Numbered from the stretch's first letter, positions 1-9,396 are shown. The stretch: DNA of 39,594 nucleotides from a bacterium (GCA_028712895.1 JAQTPL010000014.1:1-39594), one strand, 5' to 3'. Numbers and translations are program-made. Notes: a model not told the origin generated them from the sequence alone.

Positions 1-428
1 GCCGAGTTCATACTGAATTTCCTGATTTGCAGATCCTTTAACCACGGATCTTGCCGTACAATATCTGCCGGAATATTTATTTTATGGACGGCTGTTATCT
101 GATAGATCTTTATTCTGGCCCCATCTATTTCCATTTCTTCTATAACCAGATGCCCCCAAATTAAAAGATTAGGATGATATTTTATGCTTATTTTTCTGGC
201 CGTCAGCAGGAGACGGTCCATTTTTAATTCTACATTTTCTAATAGGAGCCTACCGGAAAAACCGCCCTTAACTGAACCGACCTTGACAATACTGGAGGTA
301 TCAGCATTAATTTTACGTAACACATAGTCTTTTAACGCCCTCTGGGTTAGCGGCGTAATAAGCAGCAAGTATCCAGCTACGATGACTGCTATGATCCCTA
401 TGAATAATATCTTAAACAGTTTCCGCAT
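1..428 (-). CDS. tamB: TamB-like protein, N-terminal part (cut by window edge)
   Basis: The first 142 codons of a gene that continues past position 1. The ATG at 428 has an upstream GGGAGA ribosome site. The protein begins MRKLFKILFIGI, then one hydrophobic signal-anchor helix (about residues 5-25) with no cleavage motif. A segment with the alternating pattern VGSVKGGFSGRLLLENVELK follows, typical of the start of AsmA/TamB-type beta-helical lipid-bridge proteins. It lies directly downstream of an Omp85 protein of TamA size. In known tamA-tamB pairs TamB spans the periplasm, contacts the Omp85 partner and takes part in lipid transport or outer-membrane protein insertion. Only the N-terminus is visible, so another AsmA-like protein remains possible; the C-terminal DUF490 domain would decide. 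Confidence 0.72.
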   Translation of the reverse strand, partial: MRKLFKILFIGIIAVIVAGYLLLITPLTQRALKDYVLRKINADTSSIVKVGSVKGGFSGRLLLENVELKMDRLLLTARKISIKYHPNLLIWGHLVIEEMEIDGARIKIYQITAVHKINIPADIVRQDPWLKDLQIRKFSMNS

Positions 429-442
429 CTCTATTTCTCCCT

Positions 443-487
443 ACCCGCCAAAATGATCGGCGGGTGAATTCAGCTTTGCTGAATTCA
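443..487. repeat. Two adjacent stem-loops in the tamA-tamB spacer
   Basis: Stem 1 pairs acccgcc (443-449) with ggcgggt (459-465). Stem 2 pairs gaattcagc (466-474) with gctgaattc (478-486) around a TTT loop, and both stems are perfect. The TGA stop of tamA (485-487) lies inside stem 2. A close relative of stem 1 (cccgcca ... tggcgggtga) occurs at 8483-8508. This is a dispersed short palindromic repeat. No T-run follows, so it is a poor terminator candidate. Confidence 0.7.
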
Positions 488-2305
488 AAACGCTTGCCCG
501 ATACTGACATAAATTTTATATCGCTCCGTGCCTTGAAAAGGCTTTAATTTATAGCCGTAATCCAGCCGGATAGGGCCAATAACGGTATTATACCTTAAGC
601 CGATGCCGGCGGCAGTTGATAGTCCCGGCAGGCTGTAGTAACGGGTTGCCGCAAATACTTCTCCATAATCATAAAACAGCACCACACCAAAATCCCGGTA
701 GAAAGGCAAGCGTAATTCAAAATTTCCTTCCCATAGTGAATTACCGCCAACAGGGTTATCCTGCTCATCCCGGGGACCGAGAGACCGGTAACTATAACCG
801 CGGACACTATAACTACCTCCGGAAAAAAACCGCTTAAAGACCGGGATACTGGCAGTATCCAGTATCGGCCGGGCATAGCCGAACTGGTTGCGCCAGGCTA
901 AAACAATATGACTGCCCAAAGGCTGGAAGTATTTATATTCCCACGAACCGAGTAAATAACTGACACTTGAACCGATATATTTAGGAGTAAATTCCCAGGT
1001 AAAGTAACTGATTTGGCCAGCTTTTGGATTGAACAGGTCAGTAGTAGTTTTATACTGGAAACCGACTTCCAGGAAGCTTAAGATGTATTTTCTGGCAAAG
1101 CCGGTATCTTCATCAAAAACCAGGTCAGGATTCAATAAAAATAACCGGTCCCGCTCTACCTGGTACCCAAAAAAAGTATTCAAAGTGGGCGTCAGGCTTC
1201 TGGTAATACGGGCCCGGGCATTCAATTTTTCCCGGCGGTAATAATCATAGAAATCTTTTTGATAGCCAATACCGGAGATCAAGTTGGTATAACGGTCACT
1301 GAAATAGGGTTGAGTTAAATTAGTATCAAGGACGTGCTGCCGTTGGGCCAATTTCCCGTTAATTTCCAGATTGCCGCCTAACCTGCCGAAATTATACAAT
1401 TTCCAGAACGCCTGTATCCGGGCTCTGTCTTCCGGTCCGTAACCAGGCCCGATCTTAAGGTTATAAAAAGGCCTTTCCTCGACTTTTATGTTAATATCCA
1501 GAATGGTCGGGTCCTGGGGATTGACTGCCGGCTCTAACACTACAGATTTAAAAAAACCCAGGTCAAAGATCCGTTGCTGGCTGAGATATAATTTATTGGA
1601 ACTAAAGATCTCATCCCCTTTAAATAATAGCTCCCGGGTGATAATTCCTTCCCTGACCCCTTTTGTCCCGGATACTTTGATCTGGCCAAATTTTTGCAGC
1701 GGTCCGGTTTCCAGGATATATACAACCTGGGACTGGACTTTTTTCCGGTCCATGATGACCTGGCCGCTGATTTGTGCCTCATAGTAACCATGGTCAGCCA
1801 AAACAGTGAGAATATTCTTTTTCGAATCTTTATAGCTTTGGTACGAAAAAACCCCATTCTCATGTAGGGTGAGGTTACTGTAGAGTAATTTTTTTAAATC
1901 CATACTAAGATGGGTATCATTCAAAATATCGATTTTGCTGATCCGGTAATAATATCCTTCCTGTATCTGGATGATCAGGCCCAGCCTTTTTTTAGAGCGA
2001 AGAATAAACTCGGCCTTAACCTGGGTATCATATAAACCATGCTCCTGATATAAGTTAATAATATTGTTAAGATCCTGCGTCAGGGTATCAGCATCAAAAT
2101 AAGATGGCTTGGACCAAGGCCACCAGGGAGTCACTTTAGTTTCCATTTTTGCTGATATCTCATAAGGCAATAATTTACTCAGCCCTTTTATCTCGATACT
2201 TTGGACAACAAGATTTTTTTCCAAAGGAGCTTCGGTCAGGGTCTCCGCACGGAGAGGGATAGATATAATGAGCATAATAATTAATACTAATAGTTTTTTC
2301 ATCAT
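485..2305 (-). CDS. tamA: TamA-like Omp85 family outer-membrane protein
   Basis: A 606-residue protein (E. coli TamA is 577). A signal peptide spans about residues 1-20, ending IPLRA-ET. Three POTRA-like repeats follow (about 31-110, 113-185 and 187-272); the third starts FGQIKVSGTKGVREGIITRE and holds the typical QQRIFDLGFF helix. The remainder, about 275-606, is a 16-strand beta-barrel (surface antigen D15) with the lid-loop motif SVRGY and a terminal phenylalanine as expected for an outer-membrane protein. Three POTRAs and the adjacent tamB-like gene favour TamA over a second BamA; the true bamA is at the right end of the window. The start is ATGATG at 2305 or 2302, with no convincing ribosome site. 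Confidence 0.8.
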   Translation of the reverse strand: MMKKLLVLIIMLIISIPLRAETLTEAPLEKNLVVQSIEIKGLSKLLPYEISAKMETKVTPWWPWSKPSYFDADTLTQDLNNIINLYQEHGLYDTQVKAEFILRSKKRLGLIIQIQEGYYYRISKIDILNDTHLSMDLKKLLYSNLTLHENGVFSYQSYKDSKKNILTVLADHGYYEAQISGQVIMDRKKVQSQVVYILETGPLQKFGQIKVSGTKGVREGIITRELLFKGDEIFSSNKLYLSQQRIFDLGFFKSVVLEPAVNPQDPTILDINIKVEERPFYNLKIGPGYGPEDRARIQAFWKLYNFGRLGGNLEINGKLAQRQHVLDTNLTQPYFSDRYTNLISGIGYQKDFYDYYRREKLNARARITRSLTPTLNTFFGYQVERDRLFLLNPDLVFDEDTGFARKYILSFLEVGFQYKTTTDLFNPKAGQISYFTWEFTPKYIGSSVSYLLGSWEYKYFQPLGSHIVLAWRNQFGYARPILDTASIPVFKRFFSGGSYSVRGYSYRSLGPRDEQDNPVGGNSLWEGNFELRLPFYRDFGVVLFYDYGEVFAATRYYSLPGLSTAAGIGLRYNTVIGPIRLDYGYKLKPFQGTERYKIYVSIGQAF

Positions 2306-2351
2306 TTTTTATTCGCTTAATTCGCTGTCATTAGTTTAATTCGCAGAATAA

Positions 2352-2385
2352 TAAGGGGTGGTTGTAAATTAACAACCACCCCTTA
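2352..2385 (-). terminator. Hairpin terminator after ppdK
   Basis: A perfect 14-bp inverted repeat: taaggggtggttgt (2352-2365), loop aaatta (2366-2371), acaaccaccccttа-type arm (2372-2385). On the minus strand it is followed by TTATTCTG, a weak T-rich tail. It lies 107 bases past the ppdK stop and ahead of tamA, so it probably separates the two transcription units. GC-rich stem, strong; tail weak. Confidence 0.7.
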
Positions 2386-2425
2386 GGTTTATTGTAACCT
2401 TATAACCATAACTCAGCCTCTTATA

Positions 2426-2460
2426 CTTCGACTCCGGACTTCGGCTGAGCTCAGTCGAAG
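2426..2460. repeat. REP-like short palindromic repeat (cttcgact ... agtcgaag)
   Basis: Arms cttcgact (2426-2433) and agtcgaag (2453-2460) flank an inner ctgagctcag palindrome. Words of the type 'ctgagc...agtcgaag' are common dispersed intergenic repeats in many bacterial genomes. Only one copy is in this window. It lies between the ppdK stop and the hairpin terminator. Confidence 0.6.
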
Positions 2461-2492
2461 CCCTCAGTATAACCCTGATCCGCGTCGCAGGG

Positions 2493-5243
2493 CTATTTTT
2501 TCTTGCTTTTGCCTTCAACCACTGCCTGAGCGGCGGCTAGCCTGGCTATCGGGACCCTGAAGGGTGAACAACTGACATAGTTCATACCCGCACGGTGACA
2601 GAACTTGACGCTCTCCGCATCTCCTCCATGTTCTCCGCAGATGCCGATCTTCAGGTCTTTCTTGGTCTTGCGGCCGCGATCGATGCCCATTTTGATCAAT
2701 TCGCCGACGCCGTCCTGGTCGATGGTCTGGAACGGATCGTCCGGCAGGATCTTTTTCTCCAGGTAATCCGGCAGGAATCCACCCATATCGTCACGTGAGA
2801 ACCCGAAGCTCATCTGGGTGAGATCATTGGTGCCAAAGGAGAAGAATTGCGCGACTTCCGCTATTTTACCGCTGACCACACAGGCTCTCGGGATCTCGAT
2901 CATGGTACCGACTAAATGATCGATCTTTTTCAAACCATATTTTTGCAGAACTTCCTTATATACTCTATCGACGATCTCTTTCTGGTTGACGATCTCCGCT
3001 ACCAGGCTGACTACCGGGATCATGATCTCCGGCATTACTTTCTTGCCGGCTTTCAGCAATTCCGCAGCTGACTCGAATATCGCCCGCACCTGCATCTCAG
3101 TCACTTCCGGATAGGTAATGCCTAATCTGACGCCGCGGTGTCCCATCATGGGATTAGATTCGCGCAACACGGAAGCGCGCTTGGATAATTCCTCCATACT
3201 AATATTAAGGCTGGTCGCCAGCTCCTGCAGTTTTTCCTTTTCATGGGGAACGAATTCATGCAATGGCGGATCCAGCAACCGGATAGTCACCGGTAAGCCT
3301 TCCATGGCTGCCAGTGTCGCTTTGATATCATTCTTGACATGTGGGAAAAGTTCAGCTAAAGCTGCCCTTCTTTCTTCCACAGTCTTGGAAACGATCATCT
3401 TGCGCAGTTTGAACAACGGTTGTTCGCTGTTCTTGCCATAGAACATATGCTCTGTACGGAATAAACCGATCCCTTCCGCGCCAAAAGCGCGCGCCCTGGC
3501 CGCGTCTTCCGGTGTATCTGCGTTGGTCCTGACCTTAAGTTTCCGGACCGCATCGCACACTTTCAGGAATTCATTAAGGATCGCGTTCTCTTCTGAAGCA
3601 TCTACCATCGGCAGTTGCCCTTCGTAAACATAACCCTTGGTGCCGTTCAAGGTGATCCAATCACCTTCTTTAAGGGTCTTGCCATTGACGATAACGGTCT
3701 TGGCGTGATGGTCCACTTGCAACGCGCCGCAGCCGACTATGCAGCATTTACCCCAACCGCGGGCTACCAGAGCCGCATGTGAAGTCATTCCGCCACGGGC
3801 AGTTAAGATAGCCTGAGCAGCTCTCATTCCTTCGACATCCTCAGGATTGGTCTCTTCGCGCACCAGGATGACTTTCTTGCCTTCTTTGTTCCAGGCAACA
3901 GCATCAGCAGCATTGAAAACGATCATGCCTGATGCTCCACCGGGACCAGCTGGTAATCCTTTAGCCAGCGGAGTGTACGTCTTTTCCGCTTTAGGATCAA
4001 TGATCGGATGCAATAATTCATCAAGCTGAGCCGCTGTTACCCGGGTTACGGCGATCTCTTTGGTGATCAATTTTTCTTTGACCATGTCAGCGGCCATTCT
4101 TACTGCTGCCGGGCCGTTCCTTTTGCCGATGCGGCATTGCAGCATGTATAGCACGCCTTTTTCAATAGTGAATTCTATATCCAGCATATCGTGATAGTGC
4201 TTTTCCAGCCTTTGCTGGATATCATCCAGTTCCTTATATATCCTGGGCATACCTTTGGCCAAGATCACCAGATCTTTATTATGTTCGCTTTGGCTGTATT
4301 CATTGATCGGTGCCGGAGTGCGTGTTCCTGCTACTACATCTTCACCCTGGGCATTGACCAGGTATTCACCGTAAAATTTGTTGGTGCCATTGCCTGGATC
4401 GCGGGTAAAAGCTACTCCGGTAGCGCTGGTATCGCCCATATTACCAAAAACCATGGCTTGTACGTTTACCGCGGTACCCCATTCATCCGGGATCCTCTCA
4501 ATGCGACGATAGCTAATCGCTCTCTTGCCGTTCCAGGAAGCGAACACTGCGCCAACCCCGCCCCACAACTGCTTCATCGGGTCATCAGGGAAGCTGCTAC
4601 CCAGGACTTGCTGTATTTTGGTTTTAAATTGGAGACAAAGGTCTTTAAGATCATTAGCATCAAGGTCTGTATCAGCAGTTGCGCCTCTCTGGCGTTTCTT
4701 CTCAGCCATTAGTCCTTCCAATTGTTTACGGATACCGGTTTCGCCTATCGGCTCAATACCCGCGGCTTTTTCCATGACCACATCAGAATACATCATGATT
4801 AGGCGACGGTAAGCGTCATATACAAAACGTTCGTTACCATTGGTTTGTTTGATCATTCCAGGGATGGTCTTTTCAGTTAAGCCGACATTCAAGACAGTTT
4901 CCATCATTCCTGGCATTGATTTACGGGCACCCGAACGGACAGACACCAGGAGTGGATTCTCCGCATCGCCGAATTTCTTGCCCATTAATTTTTCAATTCT
5001 AGCTAAAGCAGTTTCTACTTCTTTAGCCAGAGTTTTAGGATAGGACCGCTTATTGGCATAGTAATAGGTGCAGACTTCCGTAGTCAGAGTGAATCCTGGA
5101 GGTACCGGGAGTTTTAACTTGGGATGTCCGGCCATTTCCGCCAGGTTAGCGCCTTTGCCGCCCAGCAGGTTTTTCATGCTTTCATTGCCGTCACCCTTGC
5201 CCCCTCCAAAAAAATAAACATACTTCTTACCCTTTGCTGCCAT
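2493..5243 (-). CDS. ppdK: Pyruvate, phosphate dikinase
   Basis: A 916-residue cytoplasmic enzyme interconverting pyruvate + ATP + phosphate and PEP + AMP + PPi. In anaerobes it often serves PPi-linked glycolysis or gluconeogenesis. The N-terminal ATP-grasp domain begins VYFFGGGKG, with GGKGANLAEM near residue 28. The phosphohistidine domain carries GGMTSHAALVARG with the catalytic His489. The C-terminal PEP/pyruvate barrel shows SFGTNDLTQMSFG and the catalytic cysteine in CGEHGG (Cys869). Length is slightly above the usual 875-890, partly from a lysine-rich tail (GKSKKK). The ATG at 5243 has an AAGGAGGA ribosome site. The gene stands alone, between its own promoter (5331-5359) and a hairpin terminator (2352-2385). 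Confidence 0.97.
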   Translation of the reverse strand: MAAKGKKYVYFFGGGKGDGNESMKNLLGGKGANLAEMAGHPKLKLPVPPGFTLTTEVCTYYYANKRSYPKTLAKEVETALARIEKLMGKKFGDAENPLLVSVRSGARKSMPGMMETVLNVGLTEKTIPGMIKQTNGNERFVYDAYRRLIMMYSDVVMEKAAGIEPIGETGIRKQLEGLMAEKKRQRGATADTDLDANDLKDLCLQFKTKIQQVLGSSFPDDPMKQLWGGVGAVFASWNGKRAISYRRIERIPDEWGTAVNVQAMVFGNMGDTSATGVAFTRDPGNGTNKFYGEYLVNAQGEDVVAGTRTPAPINEYSQSEHNKDLVILAKGMPRIYKELDDIQQRLEKHYHDMLDIEFTIEKGVLYMLQCRIGKRNGPAAVRMAADMVKEKLITKEIAVTRVTAAQLDELLHPIIDPKAEKTYTPLAKGLPAGPGGASGMIVFNAADAVAWNKEGKKVILVREETNPEDVEGMRAAQAILTARGGMTSHAALVARGWGKCCIVGCGALQVDHHAKTVIVNGKTLKEGDWITLNGTKGYVYEGQLPMVDASEENAILNEFLKVCDAVRKLKVRTNADTPEDAARARAFGAEGIGLFRTEHMFYGKNSEQPLFKLRKMIVSKTVEERRAALAELFPHVKNDIKATLAAMEGLPVTIRLLDPPLHEFVPHEKEKLQELATSLNISMEELSKRASVLRESNPMMGHRGVRLGITYPEVTEMQVRAIFESAAELLKAGKKVMPEIMIPVVSLVAEIVNQKEIVDRVYKEVLQKYGLKKIDHLVGTMIEIPRACVVSGKIAEVAQFFSFGTNDLTQMSFGFSRDDMGGFLPDYLEKKILPDDPFQTIDQDGVGELIKMGIDRGRKTKKDLKIGICGEHGGDAESVKFCHRAGMNYVSCSPFRVPIARLAAAQAVVEGKSKKK

Positions 5244-5261
5244 TGCTTCTGTTCCTCCTTA

Positions 5262-5298
5262 GTTTTAGCGTTTAGCGGATAGCGTATAGCGTATAGAA
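5262..5298. repeat. Tandem word repeat in the ppdK leader
   Basis: Degenerate tandem copies of the word agcggatagcgtatag lie between the ppdK promoter and its ribosome site, so they are transcribed in the 5' leader. Unlike the related element at 9311-9390, no mirrored second arm is present; it looks like half of such a hairpin. Confidence 0.65.
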
Positions 5299-5330
5299 CA
5301 CACTTCCACATCCGAACAATTTAAGTTATT

Positions 5331-5359
5331 ATTTTAGCATAATTTTTCAGTAATGTAAA
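5331..5359 (-). promoter_or_regulatory. Sigma70-type promoter of ppdK
   Basis: Reading the minus strand: TTTACA (complement of 5354-5359), a 17-base spacer, then TAAAAT (complement of 5331-5336) with an extended TGC just before the -10 box. Predicted transcription start is near 5324, giving a leader of about 80 bases. It sits just after the glyS stop codon. Confidence 0.75.
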
Positions 5360-5365
5360 GACTTA

Positions 5366-7480
5366 TCAGACCGCACTAATAACCAGCTTGGATATATCCG
5401 CTATCCGCTGGAACAACCCGGCTATTTCTTTCAGCAGCATAAGGCGGTTAGTCATCAGCTGGCGATCTTCCACCATGACCATGACTTTATCGAAGAATGT
5501 GTCTATGTCCGGCCGCAAGCTCACTAACCGGCGCAAAGCTTCAGTATAATTTCCTTTGCCCAGATACTGCTCGGCTTCGGCTTTGATCTCCATGAATTTA
5601 TGATACAGTTTCTTTTCCGCTTCTTCTACCAGCTTGCTTTCATCCAGTGTTTCGCCTTCCCCAAGTAGTTTCTTATCCCGGGCCTGTTTCAGGATGTTAT
5701 TGGCCCGCTTGAATCCGGCGGTAATGGGCTCAAAATCAGGCAAAGGCCGCAATTCATGCAGGGACTGCGCCCTTTTCAGGGTGTTATATACTTCGCTATA
5801 CCCGACATCCAGGGCAGCGGCTATTTCATCATAAGCCAGTTTATAGGGCTCAAAACCGAAAATATATTCGATCCTTTCCCGGAAGAATTTCCAGACTTTA
5901 TTCAGCAATTCACCGGTATTAGCTACTTCTATTCCGCTTTCCTTAAGTATTCTGATCTCCTTCTCGATCAGTTCAAAGAGGGAAAAATTCCACTGGTTGT
6001 CGATCAGTATACGGATTACACCCTGGGCCTGGCGGCGCAAACCATATGGGTCACCGCTGGAATCAGGGATCAAACCAATCGCAAAATCACTGACAATTGT
6101 GTCCATTTTATCAGCAATGCTGACAATTGCGCCATTGGCTGTTTTAGGCAAGGGGCCGGTTACCGACAAAGGCAAATAATGCTCATAAATACCCTGTCCT
6201 ACTTCTTCTTTTTCACTGTACTTGAGCGCGTATTCCCGGCCGATAATCCCCTGGAGTTCAGGGAATTCCTTGACCATTTCCGTGACCAGGTCTGCCTTGC
6301 ACAGCAAGGCGGTACGCCGGACATCGGTCAGGTTGTAACTGGTGAAAGGCAGCTGGGAAGCGATATATTCGCTTAATTTAATGATCCGCTCTACTTTGTT
6401 ATACAAACTACCCAATTTTTCCTGGAATACTACTCCTCTGAGCTTTTCCACTTTTTCTTCCAGATGACTCTCGGTATCAACTTTGTAAAAAAACTCGGCA
6501 TCTTCCAGCCGGGCAGACAGGACCCGTTCATACCCTTCCCTGACTATGCCGGCAGCTTTAGGATCACCATTGGAAATACCGACAAAATATGGCAAGAGGT
6601 TCCCTTTGCTGTCCACCAGGGTAAAATATTTCTGGTGGTGCCGCATGCACGTGATCAGGACTTCTGCCGGCAGGTTTAAATACCGCTGGTCAAACTTGCC
6701 CAGCACAGCCGAAGGATATTCAGTCAGGTTAGTGACAATTGTTAATAAGACCTCATCGGTATGCAGCTGTCCCTTACCCTTGGTGACACGTTCCAGCTCA
6801 CTCTTGATCCTGGCTTGTCTCTTTATCGGATCAACTATTACCTTCAACTGATTAAGGGTCTTTTCATAACCGGCGCTATTTTTCACGGTGGTTTCCTTAT
6901 TGCCGGTCAAGATCAGATGCCCCCTGGTTTTATTCCCGGTGGCTAATTCTCCCAATTTAAACTTGAGCACCTGTTTACCCCACAGGCAAAGCAGCCACCG
7001 CACCGGCCGGGCAAAGCGCAGTTGCTTGCCCTCCCAACGCATGGTCTTGGGAAAGTATATAGAGGTAATAAATTGCGGCAGGAAAGCAGCCAGTATTTTT
7101 TCAGTATTTTGTCCTTTTTGCGAGAGCACCGCGCAAAGATACTCGCCTTTTTCAGTCTTTTTGATCGATAATGCCTGGGGTTTGATATTTTGTTTTTTGG
7201 CAAATCCCAATCCCGCCGGGGTCAGGTTTCCGTTAGCATCATATGCTACGTGTTTTGGCGGTCCGGTTATTTCGGTTTTCTGGTCATTCTGTTTCTCAGA
7301 CATCCCGCGGGCCATTATTACCAGGCGGCGCGGCGTGCCCCATACCTTAATCTCTTCAACAGCGATCCTGCTGGTCAATAAAAACGCTTTAAAATCTTTC
7401 TCCACCAGCGGTAAGGCTTCACTGATATAGCCGGCCGGTATCTCTTCTGTCCCGATCTCCAGTAAAAAATCTTTAGCCAT
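5366..7480 (-). CDS. glyS: Glycyl-tRNA synthetase beta subunit
   Basis: A 704-residue beta subunit of the heterotetrameric (alpha2beta2) glycyl-tRNA synthetase, which supplies tRNA-binding domains for the alpha subunit encoded just upstream. It begins AKDFLLEIGTEEIPAGY, the signature N-terminus. It also carries KTMRWEGKQLRFARPVRWL (about residues 141-160) and an HD-like central domain with ADKMDTIVSDFAIGLIPDSS. The C-terminus is the DALR-type anticodon-binding domain. The length matches the family (about 690). The start is the ATG at 7480 behind a TGGAG site; a TTG one codon earlier is in frame but poorly placed. The glyQ-glyS order with an 81-base spacer indicates one operon. Confidence 0.97.
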   Translation of the reverse strand: MAKDFLLEIGTEEIPAGYISEALPLVEKDFKAFLLTSRIAVEEIKVWGTPRRLVIMARGMSEKQNDQKTEITGPPKHVAYDANGNLTPAGLGFAKKQNIKPQALSIKKTEKGEYLCAVLSQKGQNTEKILAAFLPQFITSIYFPKTMRWEGKQLRFARPVRWLLCLWGKQVLKFKLGELATGNKTRGHLILTGNKETTVKNSAGYEKTLNQLKVIVDPIKRQARIKSELERVTKGKGQLHTDEVLLTIVTNLTEYPSAVLGKFDQRYLNLPAEVLITCMRHHQKYFTLVDSKGNLLPYFVGISNGDPKAAGIVREGYERVLSARLEDAEFFYKVDTESHLEEKVEKLRGVVFQEKLGSLYNKVERIIKLSEYIASQLPFTSYNLTDVRRTALLCKADLVTEMVKEFPELQGIIGREYALKYSEKEEVGQGIYEHYLPLSVTGPLPKTANGAIVSIADKMDTIVSDFAIGLIPDSSGDPYGLRRQAQGVIRILIDNQWNFSLFELIEKEIRILKESGIEVANTGELLNKVWKFFRERIEYIFGFEPYKLAYDEIAAALDVGYSEVYNTLKRAQSLHELRPLPDFEPITAGFKRANNILKQARDKKLLGEGETLDESKLVEEAEKKLYHKFMEIKAEAEQYLGKGNYTEALRRLVSLRPDIDTFFDKVMVMVEDRQLMTNRLMLLKEIAGLFQRIADISKLVISAV

Positions 7481-7497
7481 CAACGAACTCCAGTTTC

Positions 7498-7557
7498 TAG
7501 TCGCTGGTTTCTAGTCGCTGGTCTTTACTAGCGACCAGTTACTAGCGACTAGCGACT
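7498..7557. repeat. Hairpin of 'agtcgctggt' word repeats between glyQ and glyS
   Basis: The left arm (7498-7523) is two tandem copies of ctagtcgctggt. The right arm (7527-7556) is the degenerate reverse complement, about 26 pairable positions with five mismatches and a 3-base loop. The word runs on into glyQ: its last codons Ser-Arg-stop read AGT CGC TAA. The same word recurs at 12691-12766 and 36041-36072. Confidence 0.8.
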
Positions 7558-7561
7558 TATT

Positions 7562-8440
7562 TTAGCGACTGTGTTTTTTTAACAATGGGTGTCCCAGTTC
7601 CTGGCGCAGTTTCAGGAAACCCTCAGCGCAAGCTTTGGCCAGGTTACGCACCCTAGTAATATAATTAGTACGCTCTGATACGCTGATCGCTCCCCTGGCC
7701 TCCAGCAAGTTAAACGCATGCGAACATTTCAGCACATAATCATACGCCGGCAAGATCAGGTTCTTATCCGCCAGGCGCAAGCATTCTTTTTCATATTGTT
7801 CAAAAAGGCGGCCCAGCATCTTAACATCCGCTTCCTCGAAATTATGTTTGGAATATTGTACTTCATTCTGGTGGTATATTTCCCCATAGGTCACGCCATT
7901 AGCCCATTCCACGTCAAAAACATTTTTCTTTTTCTGGATGTACATGGCGATCCGTTCCAGCCCATATGTGATCTCGGCTGTGATCGGATTAAGCTCGATC
8001 CCTCCTACTTGCTGGAAATAAGTAAATTGGGTTATTTCCAATCCATCCAGCCAAACTTCCCACCCCAACCCGCTGGCTCCCAGCGTCGGGGATTCCCAAT
8101 CATCTTCGACAAACCTGATATCGTGCTGCTTAGGAATGATCCCCAGGGCTTTCAGGCTGCCCAGATACATTTCCTGAATCTTTTCCGGTGCTGGCTTAAT
8201 GATCACCTGGAATTGGAAATAATGCTGCAACCGGTTAGGATTTTCCCCATACCTGCCGTCTGTCGGCCGGCGACTGGGCTCAACATAGCATACAGACCAG
8301 GGCTCAGGGCCCAGGGAACGGAGAAAAGTAGCCGGATTAAAAGTCCCGGCTCCCACTTCCAAACCATAAGGCTGGACCAGCAAACAACCCTTTTCCATCC
8401 AGTATTTTTGCAATGTAGTAACGATCTGTTGAAAATTCAT
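7562..8440 (-). CDS. glyQ: Glycyl-tRNA synthetase alpha subunit
   Basis: A 292-residue catalytic subunit of the alpha2beta2 glycyl-tRNA synthetase. Class II core motifs are visible: [20 protein letters not shown] at the N-terminus, then [39 protein letters not shown] (motif 2 region) and [20 protein letters not shown]. The length is normal. The ATG at 8440 follows TTGGAGAG. recO lies upstream and glyS downstream. The last two residues and the stop codon are formed by the spacer word repeat, so the C-terminal end ...KKHSR may not be native. No T-box leader is apparent in the 80 bases upstream. Confidence 0.97.
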   Translation of the reverse strand: MNFQQIVTTLQKYWMEKGCLLVQPYGLEVGAGTFNPATFLRSLGPEPWSVCYVEPSRRPTDGRYGENPNRLQHYFQFQVIIKPAPEKIQEMYLGSLKALGIIPKQHDIRFVEDDWESPTLGASGLGWEVWLDGLEITQFTYFQQVGGIELNPITAEITYGLERIAMYIQKKKNVFDVEWANGVTYGEIYHQNEVQYSKHNFEEADVKMLGRLFEQYEKECLRLADKNLILPAYDYVLKCSHAFNLLEARGAISVSERTNYITRVRNLAKACAEGFLKLRQELGHPLLKKHSR

Positions 8441-8482
8441 AATTGGCTCTCCAATGATTAATCTAATCTAAAATGCGCTGCG

Positions 8483-8508
8483 CCCGCCAACGCCGTAGTG
8501 GCGGGTGA
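8483..8508. repeat. Short stem-loop in the recO-glyQ spacer, related to 443-465
   Basis: cccgcca (8483-8489) pairs perfectly with tggcggg (8499-8505), followed by tga. The stem, flank and spacing resemble the element at 443-466, so the two are probably copies of one dispersed palindrome family. Confidence 0.65.
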
Positions 8509-8520
8509 TTCGCTATCAAA

Positions 8521-9300
8521 TTAACTTTTAGTTAGCGGCTGGCAATAGAAGAATTCCTGGCAATTAAAAGAGTGCCCGGAAATGAATTGCAAATATTTTT
8601 CGAGCAGGATCTTGATGGCCAGCTTGGTTTCGACGGTCAAGTCAAGATCCATTAATTGCGGCAGCGTACTTTTTTGCAGCAGCCGCAGTTTGGCCCAAAT
8701 TTCCGTATTGAGTTCGAACAGGTAATCCGAGCTTTTCAGGCACGCCCGGCAGGTAATGCCGCCATCTATCAGGCTAAATACCACCGGTTTGTTCAGTCCC
8801 GGTTTTTCTTTACATTGGATACAAGATTCCAACGATATTTTATAACCGCTGTAATCAAGGATCTTCAATACAAACCAATTCCAGAGCGAAAGATAATTCT
8901 CCCGGGTCTGCAAGACTCCCGCGTCCATCAAACTAAAGCTTTTGCCCAATAAATTAAAAATATCCTGGTTAGCCTCACGGTACTCGCTGAACTTGTCCAC
9001 CAGCTCCAACAGGTAAGAAGCCATGCCGTATTTAAAATAACTCTCCCGCAAAGAATAAAAAGGATGCATAACCTGGCAGCCGGTCAGCCGGGCCATATCT
9101 TTATCAGTTTTAGAGAACAGCATTACCCGGTTATGGGTAAACATCTCCAAGCTGGCGCCATACCGGGCTTTAACCTTGCGCAAACCTTTGGCCACTACCT
9201 GCACCTTGCCCCAGTCCCGGGTGTATAGCGTGATCAATGAATCTGCTTCGCGGAGTTCTTTGGTCCGCAGGACAATGGCTTCAGTTTTTGTAAAACCCAT
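8521..9300 (-). CDS. recO: DNA repair protein RecO
   Basis: A 259-residue protein that, with RecR and RecF, loads RecA on SSB-coated gaps and anneals strands. The N-terminal OB-fold begins FTKTEAIVLRTKELREADSL (about 1-80), typical of RecO. The C-terminal domain carries a zinc site with two CxxC pairs, CIQC at 160-163 and CRAC at 184-187. The length is normal (240-260). It lies upstream of glyQ, and recO-glyQ-glyS is a linkage seen in other bacteria. A spacer with hairpins separates it from the Nramp gene's stop codon upstream. Confidence 0.93.
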   Translation of the reverse strand: MGFTKTEAIVLRTKELREADSLITLYTRDWGKVQVVAKGLRKVKARYGASLEMFTHNRVMLFSKTDKDMARLTGCQVMHPFYSLRESYFKYGMASYLLELVDKFSEYREANQDIFNLLGKSFSLMDAGVLQTRENYLSLWNWFVLKILDYSGYKISLESCIQCKEKPGLNKPVVFSLIDGGITCRACLKSSDYLFELNTEIWAKLRLLQKSTLPQLMDLDLTVETKLAIKILLEKYLQFISGHSFNCQEFFYCQPLTKS

Positions 9301-9310
9301 GTTAACCTCG

Positions 9311-9390
9311 GCGTATAGCGGGTAGCGGATAGCGTATAGTTATTAGTTTTTGCTTTGCCTATACGCTCCACGCTATACGCTTAACGCTAT
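9311..9390. repeat. Hairpin of 'gcgtatag' word repeats upstream of recO
   Basis: Left arm 9311-9339 is degenerate tandem gcgtatagcggatagcg units. Right arm 9359-9390 is its degenerate reverse complement, starting ctatacgctccacgctatac. The same word is found in the single-armed element at 5262-5298. It fills nearly the whole spacer between the Nramp-like gene and recO. Confidence 0.78.
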
Positions 9391-9396
9391 TCTAAT

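Noticed and set aside
4191-4712. 173-codon plus-strand frame inside ppdK
   Set aside because: Antisense to an intact ppdK with all catalytic motifs; no independent evidence.
7492-7560. CRISPR array
   Set aside because: The tandem words here and in other spacers are 7-14 bases, degenerate and mirror-arranged, with no unique spacers of 30 bases and no cas genes nearby.
7718-8461. 247-codon plus-strand frame opposite glyQ
   Set aside because: It lies antisense to a full-length, well-conserved glyQ, and its product has no recognisable domain.
8441-8520. T-box leader before glyQ (and likewise before hisS and aspS)
   Set aside because: The spacers are too short and lack the TGGNACCGCG-type T-box core.
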